A stretch of DNA of 48,764 nucleotides from Bacteroidota bacterium (GTDB lineage Bacteria > Bacteroidota > Bacteroidia > AKYH767-A > 2013-40CM-41-45). Shown here piece after piece: positions 34,196 to 42,637 of this stretch. The notes under the pieces were generated by a model. The model was not told where the DNA came from. It saw only the letters and a program-made list of their open reading frames with translations, and made no database searches. The position numbers and the translations under genes are program-made. The first letter of the stretch is position 1, and every line of letters begins with the position of its first letter. The stretch lies in assembly GCA_003151745.1 (NCBI GenBank), contig PLYJ01000044.1:1-48764 (forward strand). Direction: 5' to 3'.

Positions 34196-35160
34196 TGGCA
34201 GTAAATTCTTTTGGATGTCATGAATAAAGATGCAGGAGGAAGCGAAGGGAAGCACATTTTTAGCATGGAAGCAAATTCGTATCATTTTTCAAAAACTATG
34301 CCCTTACACTACTCTTAATTTAAAGCAAGGTACTATCAAGCCGGGAAGTGGGGTGAGCACAAAAGCGAAACCGAACGGCTGTCCAGCGAAGCGAGGCGAC
34401 TGTTTAGGGAGACGTAGCGAAAGCGGGTTATTACGAGCAGCCCGCCGCGTGAGGGGCGAAGGCTCAGACGCTGAACGGCAGAGAAGCGTTTGAGCCTGAG
34501 ACGCACCCCGAATGCACAGCGTAACGACTGAGGGAGTGACCCTGTTGGCTTGAGCGTTGGCGGAACGGTGGAAGAAGTGAAGCGAGGAGCGGCGGGTTGC
34601 GGAACACTATATATTCAATGCTATAATCTTTCAGCCACACCCCTGCCCTCTCCGAAGGAGAGGGATAATGGCTGTTTTTGTGCATGACTGAACTGAGTGG
34701 AGTTGTAACGTAGCCGAAGTCGGACGAAGTCCGACGAAGGCGAAGAGAAAACGGAACGAAGGAAGTGATGCACGGCTGTTTGAGCGAAGTTCGCGTAGTG
34801 TAGCCGGAGTCGGACGAAGTCTGACGGAGGCGAAACGAGCGGACTGAGCGAATGTATTTGGCTGTTGCAAGGTTGCTGCATACCGCAAGGAATGAAGGTA
34901 GCGTAACGTAGGCGTAGCTTGCTACGCCGAAGTAAGCGGACGTAATGACTGAGGATATGTAGCTACCGTATTTGTTTTGAGCAAACAGGGCATGACGGGC
35001 AAAGTCTGTCATGCTTTGTTTGCGATTGCATTAGGGATTGTAACGGAAATCCTTTTCTGTTTACAGAAAAGATTGTAGAGGAAAGCCCGACTTGGAAGGG
35101 AATGCCCAAATGGTTTTATACACAGGTAGGGGTTTAAAAAAAGGGTGCAAAGGTACTGCT
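34196..35160. other. Purine-rich gene-free structured DNA (block 2)
   Basis: About 1 kb without a credible gene. The plus strand is rich in GCGAAG, GGCGA and GAACGG words. Strong hairpins: GGCTCAGACGC/GCGTTTGAGCC (34461-34496, one mismatch), CCCTCTCC/GGAGAGGG (34646-34664) and GGCGTAGC/GCTACGCC (34911-34928, 2-nt loop). The density of perfect stems is well above that of the flanking genes. Confidence 0.6.
34710..34834 (+). repeat. Two 35-bp hairpin-bearing direct repeats
   Basis: Bases 34710-34744 and 34800-34834 match at 31 of 35 positions, spaced 90 bp. Each contains TCGGAC-GAA-GTCCGA or the variant TCGGAC-GAA-GTCTGA. The single change in the second arm keeps a G-U pair, so the stem is preserved at RNA level. 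Confidence 0.75.
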
Positions 35161-35214
35161 ATTGAAATTATAATTTGTAACTTTACAGCGCAAATTTCGT
35201 AATTCTTCATCCAT

Positions 35215-36000
35215 TTGAATAGTTTAGAGAATTATATTACGAAAATCAATGAAAGCACGATTAGTGCTTTTGCGCGTTCATACAATGTTTTGGACTATTC
35301 GCACAAACTCAGAGAAATTTTATCCTCACTCCTTCCTGAAAATGATTTCAGTAACAGCACAAAATTAGAACTGCATAATACAATCAATTACATTTTAACA
35401 AAACGATATAAAGGTGAAAGTGGATTGAAGGCAAAACTCGTTGCAATGTTTGTTAAAGAAAATGTTACTGCCGCTTTCGAGATAAGGGTGAATAATAGCC
35501 GGATTGATTTTCTAACAATCAATGGAGACACGAAAAGCTACGAGATAAAATCAGGAATTGATAATTTAGACAAACTTGCGAAGCAAGTGAGTGACTACGA
35601 AAGGGTTTTTGAGTACAATTACATAGTAATTGACGAAAAACATTTATTAGCGGCAAAAAAAATAATCCCTGAGCACTATGGGATTTACGTGTTGGAAAAA
35701 GAAAAATTAGTTAAGAAAAAAGAGGCTGAACAAAATTGTTGTTTAAAACCTGAAATGCAACTACAACTTTTTACGAAAAAAGAATTAGGACAGCAATTCA
35801 AAGGGGTTGAAACTACTGTTGCGAAAATTGCGAAGCAATTTACAGCAACAGAAATCAATGAGAGTTTCAAAACGATGTTGAAGAAACGATATGAAAAGCG
35901 GTGGGCATTTCTTAAACAAAATATGAGCGAAATATTACCGATAGATTACCAATTCTTTTTTCATCACAACATTCAACCGAAAGTAATTTACGGGGCTTAG
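35215..36000 (+). CDS. sce7726-like PD-(D/E)XK nuclease-type protein
   Basis: A 261-residue soluble protein. The central region shows a restriction-endonuclease-like core: SRIDFL (Asp98) and SYEIKSG (Glu110, Lys112), followed by DKLAKQVSDYERVFEYNYIVID, as in sce7726 family proteins of defence islands. The helical N-terminus (1-85) and C-terminus (180-261) are less conserved. The likely start is TTG (35215-35217), as no ATG fits. A TAACTTTA element lies 30 bp before it. The gene is convergent with and overlaps by 4 bp the sce7725-like gene, its usual family partner. Nuclease activity is inferred from the motif only. Confidence 0.75.
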   Translation: MNSLENYITKINESTISAFARSYNVLDYSHKLREILSSLLPENDFSNSTKLELHNTINYILTKRYKGESGLKAKLVAMFVKENVTAAFEIRVNNSRIDFLTINGDTKSYEIKSGIDNLDKLAKQVSDYERVFEYNYIVIDEKHLLAAKKIIPEHYGIYVLEKEKLVKKKEAEQNCCLKPEMQLQLFTKKELGQQFKGVETTVAKIAKQFTATEINESFKTMLKKRYEKRWAFLKQNMSEILPIDYQFFFHHNIQPKVIYGA

Positions 36001-37067
36001 TGAATAACTCCTGATGCAATCGCTGTTTTGACACAGTGTAAATAGTGTTCTATTGAAATCCTTTTGAACTTTGCCTGGCTCTTTCCGCTTTCGCCACCGG
36101 TACTGATATTTTGCAAAATGCTCCATCCAACATTGTCTGCATTTAAGTAGTTAGGATCAGCAGCACGAATAGCTGTTGCCACGGGTGAAGCCAAAACATC
36201 CGGAACTATAGTTGTTTCAAACTCTGCAAGATTTTTTACATCCCCTTTGTAGCCATAATATAAGTTGTCAGCAGGGTTGTAAAGAATGAAGCCCGGACTA
36301 ATTGTTCCGCCTGATGTTAAGTCGTCTTTTTTTATACCAACATAATCACCAAAAGCATTGAAGTGAAATTGTCCAAACATTTCTAACAAACTATTGTCTG
36401 CTTCATAAACAATATCACCATGATTAAGGCGAACATTTTGAATATCCGTATTGATAGCACTTCTTAGAGCAACTTTCCACGGCAGAGCAATAGTGTCAAG
36501 AGTGGTTCTATCTTTCTTTATTACAGGGTTTGTTAAACCTACCCCTTCCTGAATATCATAAATTAAAAAGTCATCTGCTGTAAGCAATGCACTAATCTCA
36601 GCTAAATCACTGTTGAACGTGTTTGTGAAAGTTCTTATCGCAACTGATGAAAACGTTTGTTTTAAGTTTTGAAATTGTTGAGTGATTGTGTTTTGTTGAC
36701 CTGTCTTAATTAGCAAAGTAGAAACTACTGGAATAACTTTTGGGTGCTGTGCTGCAAACAAATTGTAATGGGCAAGCCGGTTATCAATGTTCGATAAAAC
36801 AGTCCTATTGAATGATACAACTTCATCCTGCATACCTGATGCATCTCGGATATAAGTGGGTAAATCAACAAATACTTTATCAGAGTGAATTGCAACAATA
36901 AGGTCAGAATATATCTCTTGAAAAGTGTGTTGATTATTTGACCTATCCTTTTCTTTAACAATTTCAATCAATGGAAACATTTTGGTACCAAAGTCAAATG
37001 AACGAAGAACAATCATTTCTTGCTGTCTCGCCCTGAAAGTTGGCATGTAAAGTAAGTTACTCGGCAT
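35997..37067 (-). CDS. sce7725-like / beta family protein
   Basis: A 356-residue soluble protein. The N-terminus LYMPTFRARQQEMIVLRSF...MFPLIEIVKEK matches what I recall of sce7725 and beta family proteins (Y-P-x-R-x-x-E-L start followed by a PxIEP-like strand), which occur beside sce7726 nucleases. The alternation of strands and helices suggests a TIM-barrel-like fold, an inference. Molecular role is unknown. It is the last gene of the minus-strand operon. Its ATG overlaps the stop of the cyclase-like gene by 11 bp, and its stop overlaps that of the convergent sce7726-like gene. Confidence 0.72.
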   Translation of the reverse strand: MPSNLLYMPTFRARQQEMIVLRSFDFGTKMFPLIEIVKEKDRSNNQHTFQEIYSDLIVAIHSDKVFVDLPTYIRDASGMQDEVVSFNRTVLSNIDNRLAHYNLFAAQHPKVIPVVSTLLIKTGQQNTITQQFQNLKQTFSSVAIRTFTNTFNSDLAEISALLTADDFLIYDIQEGVGLTNPVIKKDRTTLDTIALPWKVALRSAINTDIQNVRLNHGDIVYEADNSLLEMFGQFHFNAFGDYVGIKKDDLTSGGTISPGFILYNPADNLYYGYKGDVKNLAEFETTIVPDVLASPVATAIRAADPNYLNADNVGWSILQNISTGGESGKSQAKFKRISIEHYLHCVKTAIASGVIH

Positions 37068-37878
37068 ATTCTGTAATTTTTAGTGATTTGATTTTTTCTA
37101 TTTCTTCATTATCAGGGACAAAGTCCTTTTCCAAAAACATCATTTCATTTAGGTAATCATCAATGAATTGATTTAATTCCCTTGCGAGCCATTCGTATTT
37201 GATTGCAATTTTTTCTTTTGTCTGATTTAAAGCAAGGTTTTGAAGTATTGAGCTATGCATTGTTTCAAGAAGCTCAATTATGTTTTCATTGTTAACCAAA
37301 TAAAAAAATGTATTAAGGTAGGATACTTCACAATGTTGTTTAATAAGATAATTTTTTTGAATGATGTAATTTTCACTTATCAAATTGTTCTCAGCATAGT
37401 TGTCAAGTAATTTAGTGTAATTAGGAGAAAGAACTATGCGGGGATATATTGCAACATCTTTTTCAAGTGTAACTGCACAAGCCAAAGGAACACCAACTGC
37501 AATTTCCTTTTCATCAATAAACTTTCCCACATCTAAGCCACCTCTCAGAAAATAACCTTTCTGTGCAAATTTAAAAAACAAATCATTGATAGTGTTAAGA
37601 ATATCAATCAATAGGTCGCGATTTGCTTCAAAGTCAATAGTGATGCAGATATTATCGGAGAAAAGATAATAAGTAAAATCCTTTTCATCCAAAATGCTTA
37701 CTACACTCTTGAAAGTATTAATAAATTCATTTACTGCTTTAGATATATAAAACTCTGAATCCTCCTCCTCTTTGTTCTTTATGGCTTCATTTTGGAACTC
37801 TACTAATTTTGCATGAAAGCCTAATATGTCAAGGAAAACTACTGCTCTGTTTTGATATATGTATTGTTCGTTTGCCAT
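37057..37878 (-). CDS. Class III nucleotidyl-cyclase-like protein
   Basis: A 273-residue soluble protein with a single class III cyclase-like domain (about 8-180). The metal-binding motif VVFLDILGFH (Asp17) starts the first strand. LFSDNICITID (Asp75) supplies the second metal ligand, and FLRGGLDVGK (110-119) matches the RxGxxxG dimer-loop strand. Both metal Asp residues are present, so catalysis is plausible. Substrate-selecting residues cannot be assigned. The C-terminal part (about 185-273) is helical and unfamiliar. Pyrimidine cyclases of Pycsar anti-phage systems have this fold, but no Pycsar-type membrane or TIR effector is adjacent. It overlaps the sce7725-like gene start by 11 bp. Confidence 0.72.
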   Translation of the reverse strand: MANEQYIYQNRAVVFLDILGFHAKLVEFQNEAIKNKEEEDSEFYISKAVNEFINTFKSVVSILDEKDFTYYLFSDNICITIDFEANRDLLIDILNTINDLFFKFAQKGYFLRGGLDVGKFIDEKEIAVGVPLACAVTLEKDVAIYPRIVLSPNYTKLLDNYAENNLISENYIIQKNYLIKQHCEVSYLNTFFYLVNNENIIELLETMHSSILQNLALNQTKEKIAIKYEWLARELNQFIDDYLNEMMFLEKDFVPDNEEIEKIKSLKITEYAE

Positions 37879-37899
37879 TCCTTTCTCGTAACTCCTATT

Positions 37900-38220
37900 T
37901 TAGCTAAGCAATTCTAAATATTCCTTCAAAAGCATTTCAGAGGGCTTAATAATTTCACGCTCGTATTTATTAATGAGCGGGTGGCGTGTGAATTTGGTGC
38001 GGAAATCATAAAGAAGGTAGTTGTATATCCAAATGTCTTGCCATATATATGGATGGGTTCGCATTTTTTCAAAATCAAAATAGCGTTTAAGGATTGTCAG
38101 AAACTTTCTGTCCTGCTTGGGATTTTCTTTTCCTAAGTCGTCTTTAATCTTTGCGATTTGCTCCTGCGTTAAGTACCGGCTAACAGCAATGAAAATTATG
38201 TATCGGGGTGAAGGTCTCAT
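37900..38220 (-). CDS. Small unknown protein of the defence-type operon
   Basis: A 106-residue protein I do not recognise. It is basic and aromatic-rich (FEKMRTHPYIWQDIWIYNYLLYDF) and probably all-helical, with no membrane segment. Its ATG overlaps the stop of the DprA-like gene by 4 bp (ATGA type), and it ends 21 bp before the cyclase-like start, so it is firmly within the operon. It may be an adaptor or effector, with no direct evidence. Confidence 0.7.
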   Translation of the reverse strand: MRPSPRYIIFIAVSRYLTQEQIAKIKDDLGKENPKQDRKFLTILKRYFDFEKMRTHPYIWQDIWIYNYLLYDFRTKFTRHPLINKYEREIIKPSEMLLKEYLELLS

Positions 38221-38708
38221 TTAGTTTCTTCCAACATTTTTTCTTTAGAAAACAATGTTGTGATTGGTTTTTGAATTGAGTAAAGCAACATTTCTAACTG
38301 ACCGCCGGGACTGGCATAACCAACGGTTATGCTGTCTGCTATTTCAAGCATCATCTTGTTTCTTGTTGCTGCTGTTTCTTCTGTTACTCTTTTTATTTTT
38401 TTCTCAAAGGGGGTTACGATTAGTAACCTCCCCTGCTCTATTGGGAGTTGAAACTCGGTTTCAACTTTTTCTTTTAGACCTCTTGCAAGGGCAACGATGA
38501 TGGGTTGCTTGCCTTTTAGAAGGTAATGCAAAACATCTTTTTCTAATTGAGAATGAAACCCACTAATGATGCAGTTGCCTTGCTCCCTCTGCTCTATTGC
38601 CCAATCATAGCATTTAAGGACTACCGATGCAGGCGTTTTGCGACTGCATAAGAAAGCTGTTTTGTGCAGCTTCAATATTTCAGTATTACCATGAGTTGCT
38701 TTTATCAT
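38217..38708 (-). CDS. DprA/SLOG-like nucleotide-binding protein
   Basis: A 163-residue single Rossmann-like domain. FLCSRKTPASVVLKCYDWA, CIISGFHSQLEKDVLHYLLKGKQPIIVALARGL and the late ATRNKMMLEIADSITVGYASPGGQL follow the DprA order of motifs (SRxxS, SGxxxxxD-like, RN, SGG-like). DprA's C-terminal winged helix is absent, so this is not the transformation protein itself. SLOG-fold proteins bind nucleotides or ssDNA and several act as sensors in defence systems. It overlaps the methylase stop by 4 bp (ATGA). Confidence 0.7.
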   Translation of the reverse strand: MIKATHGNTEILKLHKTAFLCSRKTPASVVLKCYDWAIEQREQGNCIISGFHSQLEKDVLHYLLKGKQPIIVALARGLKEKVETEFQLPIEQGRLLIVTPFEKKIKRVTEETAATRNKMMLEIADSITVGYASPGGQLEMLLYSIQKPITTLFSKEKMLEETK

Positions 38709-41362
38709 TCATCATTTGAGCTTTCAAGTTCTTTGCTCATTCTGTATTTATAATCATAATTAATTAAAAAATCTATCTCTTCATCATTAAAGCCGTAGTG
38801 CTCAGATAAGACTTTATCAATCTCATCCATTGTATTTTTCGACTGAGATTTATTATATGTTATCGTTTCATTGCTACCTCTGGTTTTGCTGTTTATGGTA
38901 TATGAAGTTGCATTTTTCAAAAGTTCTTTCTCCAATTTGTCAGAAAGTTTAACCAATTTTTGTTCAATAGCTTTATCATTAGGATAGTTAGACTTGAATC
39001 CAAAAATCATATAATCTTTAAAATTAAATTGGTCAAAGTTTATCGAATAATACCACCAAAATAAATTTGAATTAAGGACTGCTGAAAAAACTTTTGAATT
39101 ATATTCCTTCTGAAACGAAGCTGCTTTATTACTTAGAGATTCTGTATCGAAATCTTCATTCAAAATTGTAACCCAATAACCACCACCAGCAGTACGATAA
39201 AATATTTTATTATTTGCAGCATTGCTATTACTTAGAAAGTTCCTAATCTCTTTGTGCTTTAAATATTTATTTAGAATTGATGTTTCTATAACAGAACCAA
39301 TTTTCAGTAATTGTTTTTGATTTGATTGGTCGGCAGCAACATAAGATAGGTTAGTAAAAAGAAGATTTCTCGTTTCAGATTTCCATCTATAAACAATTGT
39401 GGAATACATTCCTTTGATTGCACTCTGCTTGTAAACTATAAATATTGAAAGACGCTGTAAAACTCCTTCAAACAATGCGGCTGGTCTTTGGTGATAATTG
39501 GAAACATACGAAAGAGGAAACCTTTTAAATAACGTTTGAACAGTTTCCATACTTGCATTGGAAAAGGCACTAATAGGAATAATCATTCCCATTAATCCAT
39601 TTTTGTTTAAAATATTATTGCTTCTTTCAATTACAAATCCGTAAAGATTTGCGCACTTCTCGGTTTCATAATTCTTTATCCTATAATCATCACGAACTTT
39701 TGAGTATTCAACATACGGAGGGTTGCCAATGATAATATCAAAACCATTATTATCGTGCATTATTTCATAGAACTCGGCAAACCAATGGAAGGGCTTGTAT
39801 TTATCAAGCCATTTATCATATTTTAATCCATCTGCTTGCTTATATAAAAGCATGTTCAGTTCGCGGTTTAATTCCCTCAATCGTTCCTCCAAAGTTAATT
39901 TGTCGCGCTTAACCGTTTTGTAATCTCTTACTGTTACTTGGCTATTTTTAAAGTTTCTGTAAGCCATTGAAACAATTTCCATTTTTTCAGTAATGGCCGG
40001 TTTTGCAAGTTGTCCATCAAGAGTATAATTCAATGCCTTGTCCAACTCAGAATCTGTACCAAAGCCAATTAATGTATTTCCTGAACGAATATTGAAATCA
40101 ATATCCGGTAGCGGTTCTAATCCTAAGTTTGGTTTCCGATAATCAACCTCAACAGTTGCCACTAATTTAAGGAACAAGCGCAGCTTGGCGATTTCAACCG
40201 CTTCTTTCATTATGTCCACTCCATAAAGGTTGCGGAGGATAATGTTTTTGTAAATGAAGTAACTCAGGTTGGGATGTTCAGGGGCTGTAACCTGTGCAAT
40301 GGTTTCTTCAAAGAATTTGTATCTTCCTTTAGGGGCATCATTGACAAAGTTTTGCATACGTTGTATGCACTGCTCATACAGTTCTTCCAAAATATTCATT
40401 GCAGCAAAGAGGAAAGCTCCTGAACCGCAAGTGGGGTCAATGATGCTAACGCTGTTTAGTGCCTTGTAAAATGATTTCAGAAACTCAGGGTCATTGGTAT
40501 TGGCTAAGCAGTCAATGGCAAACTGACGGACGTTGAGATTGTATGTGATGAAATCATTGATGTTTTGTATTTCACCCTTTTCAATCTTGCTTTTTATTAC
40601 GCTGTATCGGGTACGGCGGTCAATTACTTCCCTCCATATTTCAGTAGGCAAGGCAAATTGTTCCTGAGCTTGCTTATTCCATTCTGTTCTTGCACTGACG
40701 TTTTTAATTCCGGCTGCAATTTCATCAGGCAATTTTTCATCCACTCCTTTTTTAACCGCATCGTAGATGTAGTTATTGTTGCTTTGCTTCACCATTTGCC
40801 ATAACTCGGCATCAGGTAAAAATGCTTTAGCATTTTGCCGTTTAGTTTCTTCAAACAAGAAAGGAAGAATGCAATTCTTACTGATGTAATCGGTTATATC
40901 TTCTTTGGTGTAGTATGCACCCATGTCAGCCCTGTCATTGATGTATTTCTCAAAGATGTAACCGATAACATCAGGGTTGATGTCTTTCCCTGTAGCGGTA
41001 ATGCGCGTGTCAAGATGCCATTCGTACTGGTCGAAAAAATCGAAAATCCTTTCAGCTAACCTCTTTTTTAGTTTTACTGCTTCGGCTGTGTCAATGATGT
41101 GTTCTCCATCTTCGCGGAAATGTTCACGCAAAATATCAATGCCCGTTTTCTGCATACCGACAAGCAATCGGCAAATGCGGTGAACATCATCGTTGCCTTC
41201 TGTAACTGTCGTACCCTGCAAGCTGTCAATTTTTGCAGCTACTTCCTTCCATCCTCTCAGGTTGAAATAGCCAACGCAAAAGTCTGTGCGGTGGGATAAC
41301 TCTAAGGTTTCATTTAAACCTTTTGTGAGTTGGTGTTCTATATTGTCGTAAATTTTCGGCAT
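38705..41362 (-). CDS. N6-adenine DNA methylase, Eco57I-type, with chimeric N-terminus
   Basis: An 885-residue methylase. S-adenosylmethionine-binding motif I is DPTCGSGAF (309-317) and catalytic motif IV is NPPY (547-550). The segment MGAYYTKEDITDYI (147-160) is typical of Eco57I/PglX-like enzymes. The C-terminal third (about 560-885) should be the target recognition region. Residues 1-73 (MPKIYDNIEHQLTKGLNETL, then FCVGYFNLRGWK and CRLLVGMQKTG) do not belong to this family. They match the start of PLD-domain DEAD/DEAH helicases from similar loci, from memory. No nuclease motif is seen in the chain. First gene of the operon. Confidence 0.82.
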   Translation of the reverse strand: MPKIYDNIEHQLTKGLNETLELSHRTDFCVGYFNLRGWKEVAAKIDSLQGTTVTEGNDDVHRICRLLVGMQKTGIDILREHFREDGEHIIDTAEAVKLKKRLAERIFDFFDQYEWHLDTRITATGKDINPDVIGYIFEKYINDRADMGAYYTKEDITDYISKNCILPFLFEETKRQNAKAFLPDAELWQMVKQSNNNYIYDAVKKGVDEKLPDEIAAGIKNVSARTEWNKQAQEQFALPTEIWREVIDRRTRYSVIKSKIEKGEIQNINDFITYNLNVRQFAIDCLANTNDPEFLKSFYKALNSVSIIDPTCGSGAFLFAAMNILEELYEQCIQRMQNFVNDAPKGRYKFFEETIAQVTAPEHPNLSYFIYKNIILRNLYGVDIMKEAVEIAKLRLFLKLVATVEVDYRKPNLGLEPLPDIDFNIRSGNTLIGFGTDSELDKALNYTLDGQLAKPAITEKMEIVSMAYRNFKNSQVTVRDYKTVKRDKLTLEERLRELNRELNMLLYKQADGLKYDKWLDKYKPFHWFAEFYEIMHDNNGFDIIIGNPPYVEYSKVRDDYRIKNYETEKCANLYGFVIERSNNILNKNGLMGMIIPISAFSNASMETVQTLFKRFPLSYVSNYHQRPAALFEGVLQRLSIFIVYKQSAIKGMYSTIVYRWKSETRNLLFTNLSYVAADQSNQKQLLKIGSVIETSILNKYLKHKEIRNFLSNSNAANNKIFYRTAGGGYWVTILNEDFDTESLSNKAASFQKEYNSKVFSAVLNSNLFWWYYSINFDQFNFKDYMIFGFKSNYPNDKAIEQKLVKLSDKLEKELLKNATSYTINSKTRGSNETITYNKSQSKNTMDEIDKVLSEHYGFNDEEIDFLINYDYKYRMSKELESSNDE

Positions 41363-41433
41363 ACTTTCAGTGCAAAGGAGTGCGAAAATATGGTAAAAAG
41401 GTGATAATTCAGGATATTTTTAAAGCATATAGC

Positions 41434-42552
41434 TCATTGGCTTACCGTTTGGAGAGTTTGCCAATTAATAGGAAGTAATGTTGAAAAGAGTTTCTCGGCT
41501 TCATCCTTGTCAATGTAGGTGGGGATGTGCAGGCGTTTGTTGTATGCTTCGGGGCTTTCATACACTGCTATTCGTTTTGGGTCTATCGGCATGGGGATGT
41601 AAAATTTGCCGTCTGTGCCTATGAAGGGGGTTTCGATAAGCTGCTCCTGGGGTTCCCGGGTAGGTTCCCGAAAAACCGGGGGGTGATCAGGGTTCTTTGC
41701 GGCGAAGGGGTATTTATTGTGGCTGTCTGCTTGAGTAGTGTAAACATGCCTTACAATGTCTGTGATTTCCGCTTCGGGGAAATCAGGTTGAACATAGTTC
41801 AAACAACCGTTTAAGGTTTCGCCTTCGGTCAAACCTTTTAGGTTGCAATACCGGGCAAGAGCAATGACGTAGGCATGGCGATTGTCTTTTACAAAGGCAT
41901 GACTTTTATTTATCTGCTCGTTGCACCATTGAAAAGCATTTTCAGGCGTTCCTGCGGCACCGCCTGACGGGTAACTGTGTTTGATGTGATGGAAAGTTTT
42001 TTCAGCAGGAAGCAAGGCATAAGGCTTTGCAGCGTGGTTAAAGATTTGGGTTGTGTTATCATTCCATGAAACAAAGCGGGGCTGTGAAATGGCTTTATGG
42101 CACTCGTCACCCATTGGCAAACCCAAATCATTGAATGACTGAATAAGCCGTTGATAATGCTTTTCATATTTATCAGGGTAAAGAAAAGGCACTATGCAGT
42201 AAAGCCTTTTGCCCCTGCATGATAGCCCGACATAAGCAATACAATCAAGTTTTTTGAGTTCATTGAGAAGATGGGGAATGTCGTAATCTTCGGCGCTGTC
42301 GAGATCAACGGCTGCAAGTCCTGAACGTATGAGTATTCCTTCCTCACATCTACGGCTGAATGTTCCGGCAACTGTAAAACAGGGTAGATTGTCTTTGAGT
42401 TGCTTTTGCACTTCTGCCGTGCTTGCACGGAGATTTACTATTCGTTCTTTATGCTTATCACTTTGAAGAAGGGTAAGTAAATTTACATCTATCCCTTGCG
42501 TAGTTGCGCTTTTTGATGGGAAATAACTGATTATCTTATTTAAAATGCTCAT
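41434..42552 (-). CDS. BT4734/VirE-N domain protein (primase-like)
   Basis: A 372-residue protein. The N-terminal 200 residues, with LRASTAEVQKQLKDNLPCFTVAGTFSRR...LAAVDLDSAEDYD and GLSCRGKRLYCIVPF, match the BT4734-like / VirE N-terminal domain, related to archaeo-eukaryotic primases. Asp and Ser/Arg residues are at the expected places. A helical PriCT-like region follows (about 205-275, CNEQINKSHAFVKDNRHAYVIALARYCN). It is found in mobile elements of Bacteroidota together with D5 helicases, as here (gap of 85 bp to the helicase gene upstream). Likely role: priming replication of the element. Confidence 0.82.
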   Translation of the reverse strand: MSILNKIISYFPSKSATTQGIDVNLLTLLQSDKHKERIVNLRASTAEVQKQLKDNLPCFTVAGTFSRRCEEGILIRSGLAAVDLDSAEDYDIPHLLNELKKLDCIAYVGLSCRGKRLYCIVPFLYPDKYEKHYQRLIQSFNDLGLPMGDECHKAISQPRFVSWNDNTTQIFNHAAKPYALLPAEKTFHHIKHSYPSGGAAGTPENAFQWCNEQINKSHAFVKDNRHAYVIALARYCNLKGLTEGETLNGCLNYVQPDFPEAEITDIVRHVYTTQADSHNKYPFAAKNPDHPPVFREPTREPQEQLIETPFIGTDGKFYIPMPIDPKRIAVYESPEAYNKRLHIPTYIDKDEAEKLFSTLLPINWQTLQTVSQ

Positions 42553-42637
42553 AAAAAATGATCTTTATAGGTTACACTTTTGCACTTTTACACTAACCCG
42601 AATTTTATGAGGGTGAAGAAGTGTAGAAGTGTACGGG

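Noticed and set aside
37057-37878. Calling the cyclase-like gene a complete Pycsar system
   Set aside because: No PycTM, PycTIR or comparable effector is adjacent, and the neighbours are different. Only the fold similarity is supported.
38217-38708. Calling the SLOG-like gene dprA
   Set aside because: It is a single domain of 163 residues without the C-terminal winged helix, and it lies in a defence-type operon, not with competence genes.
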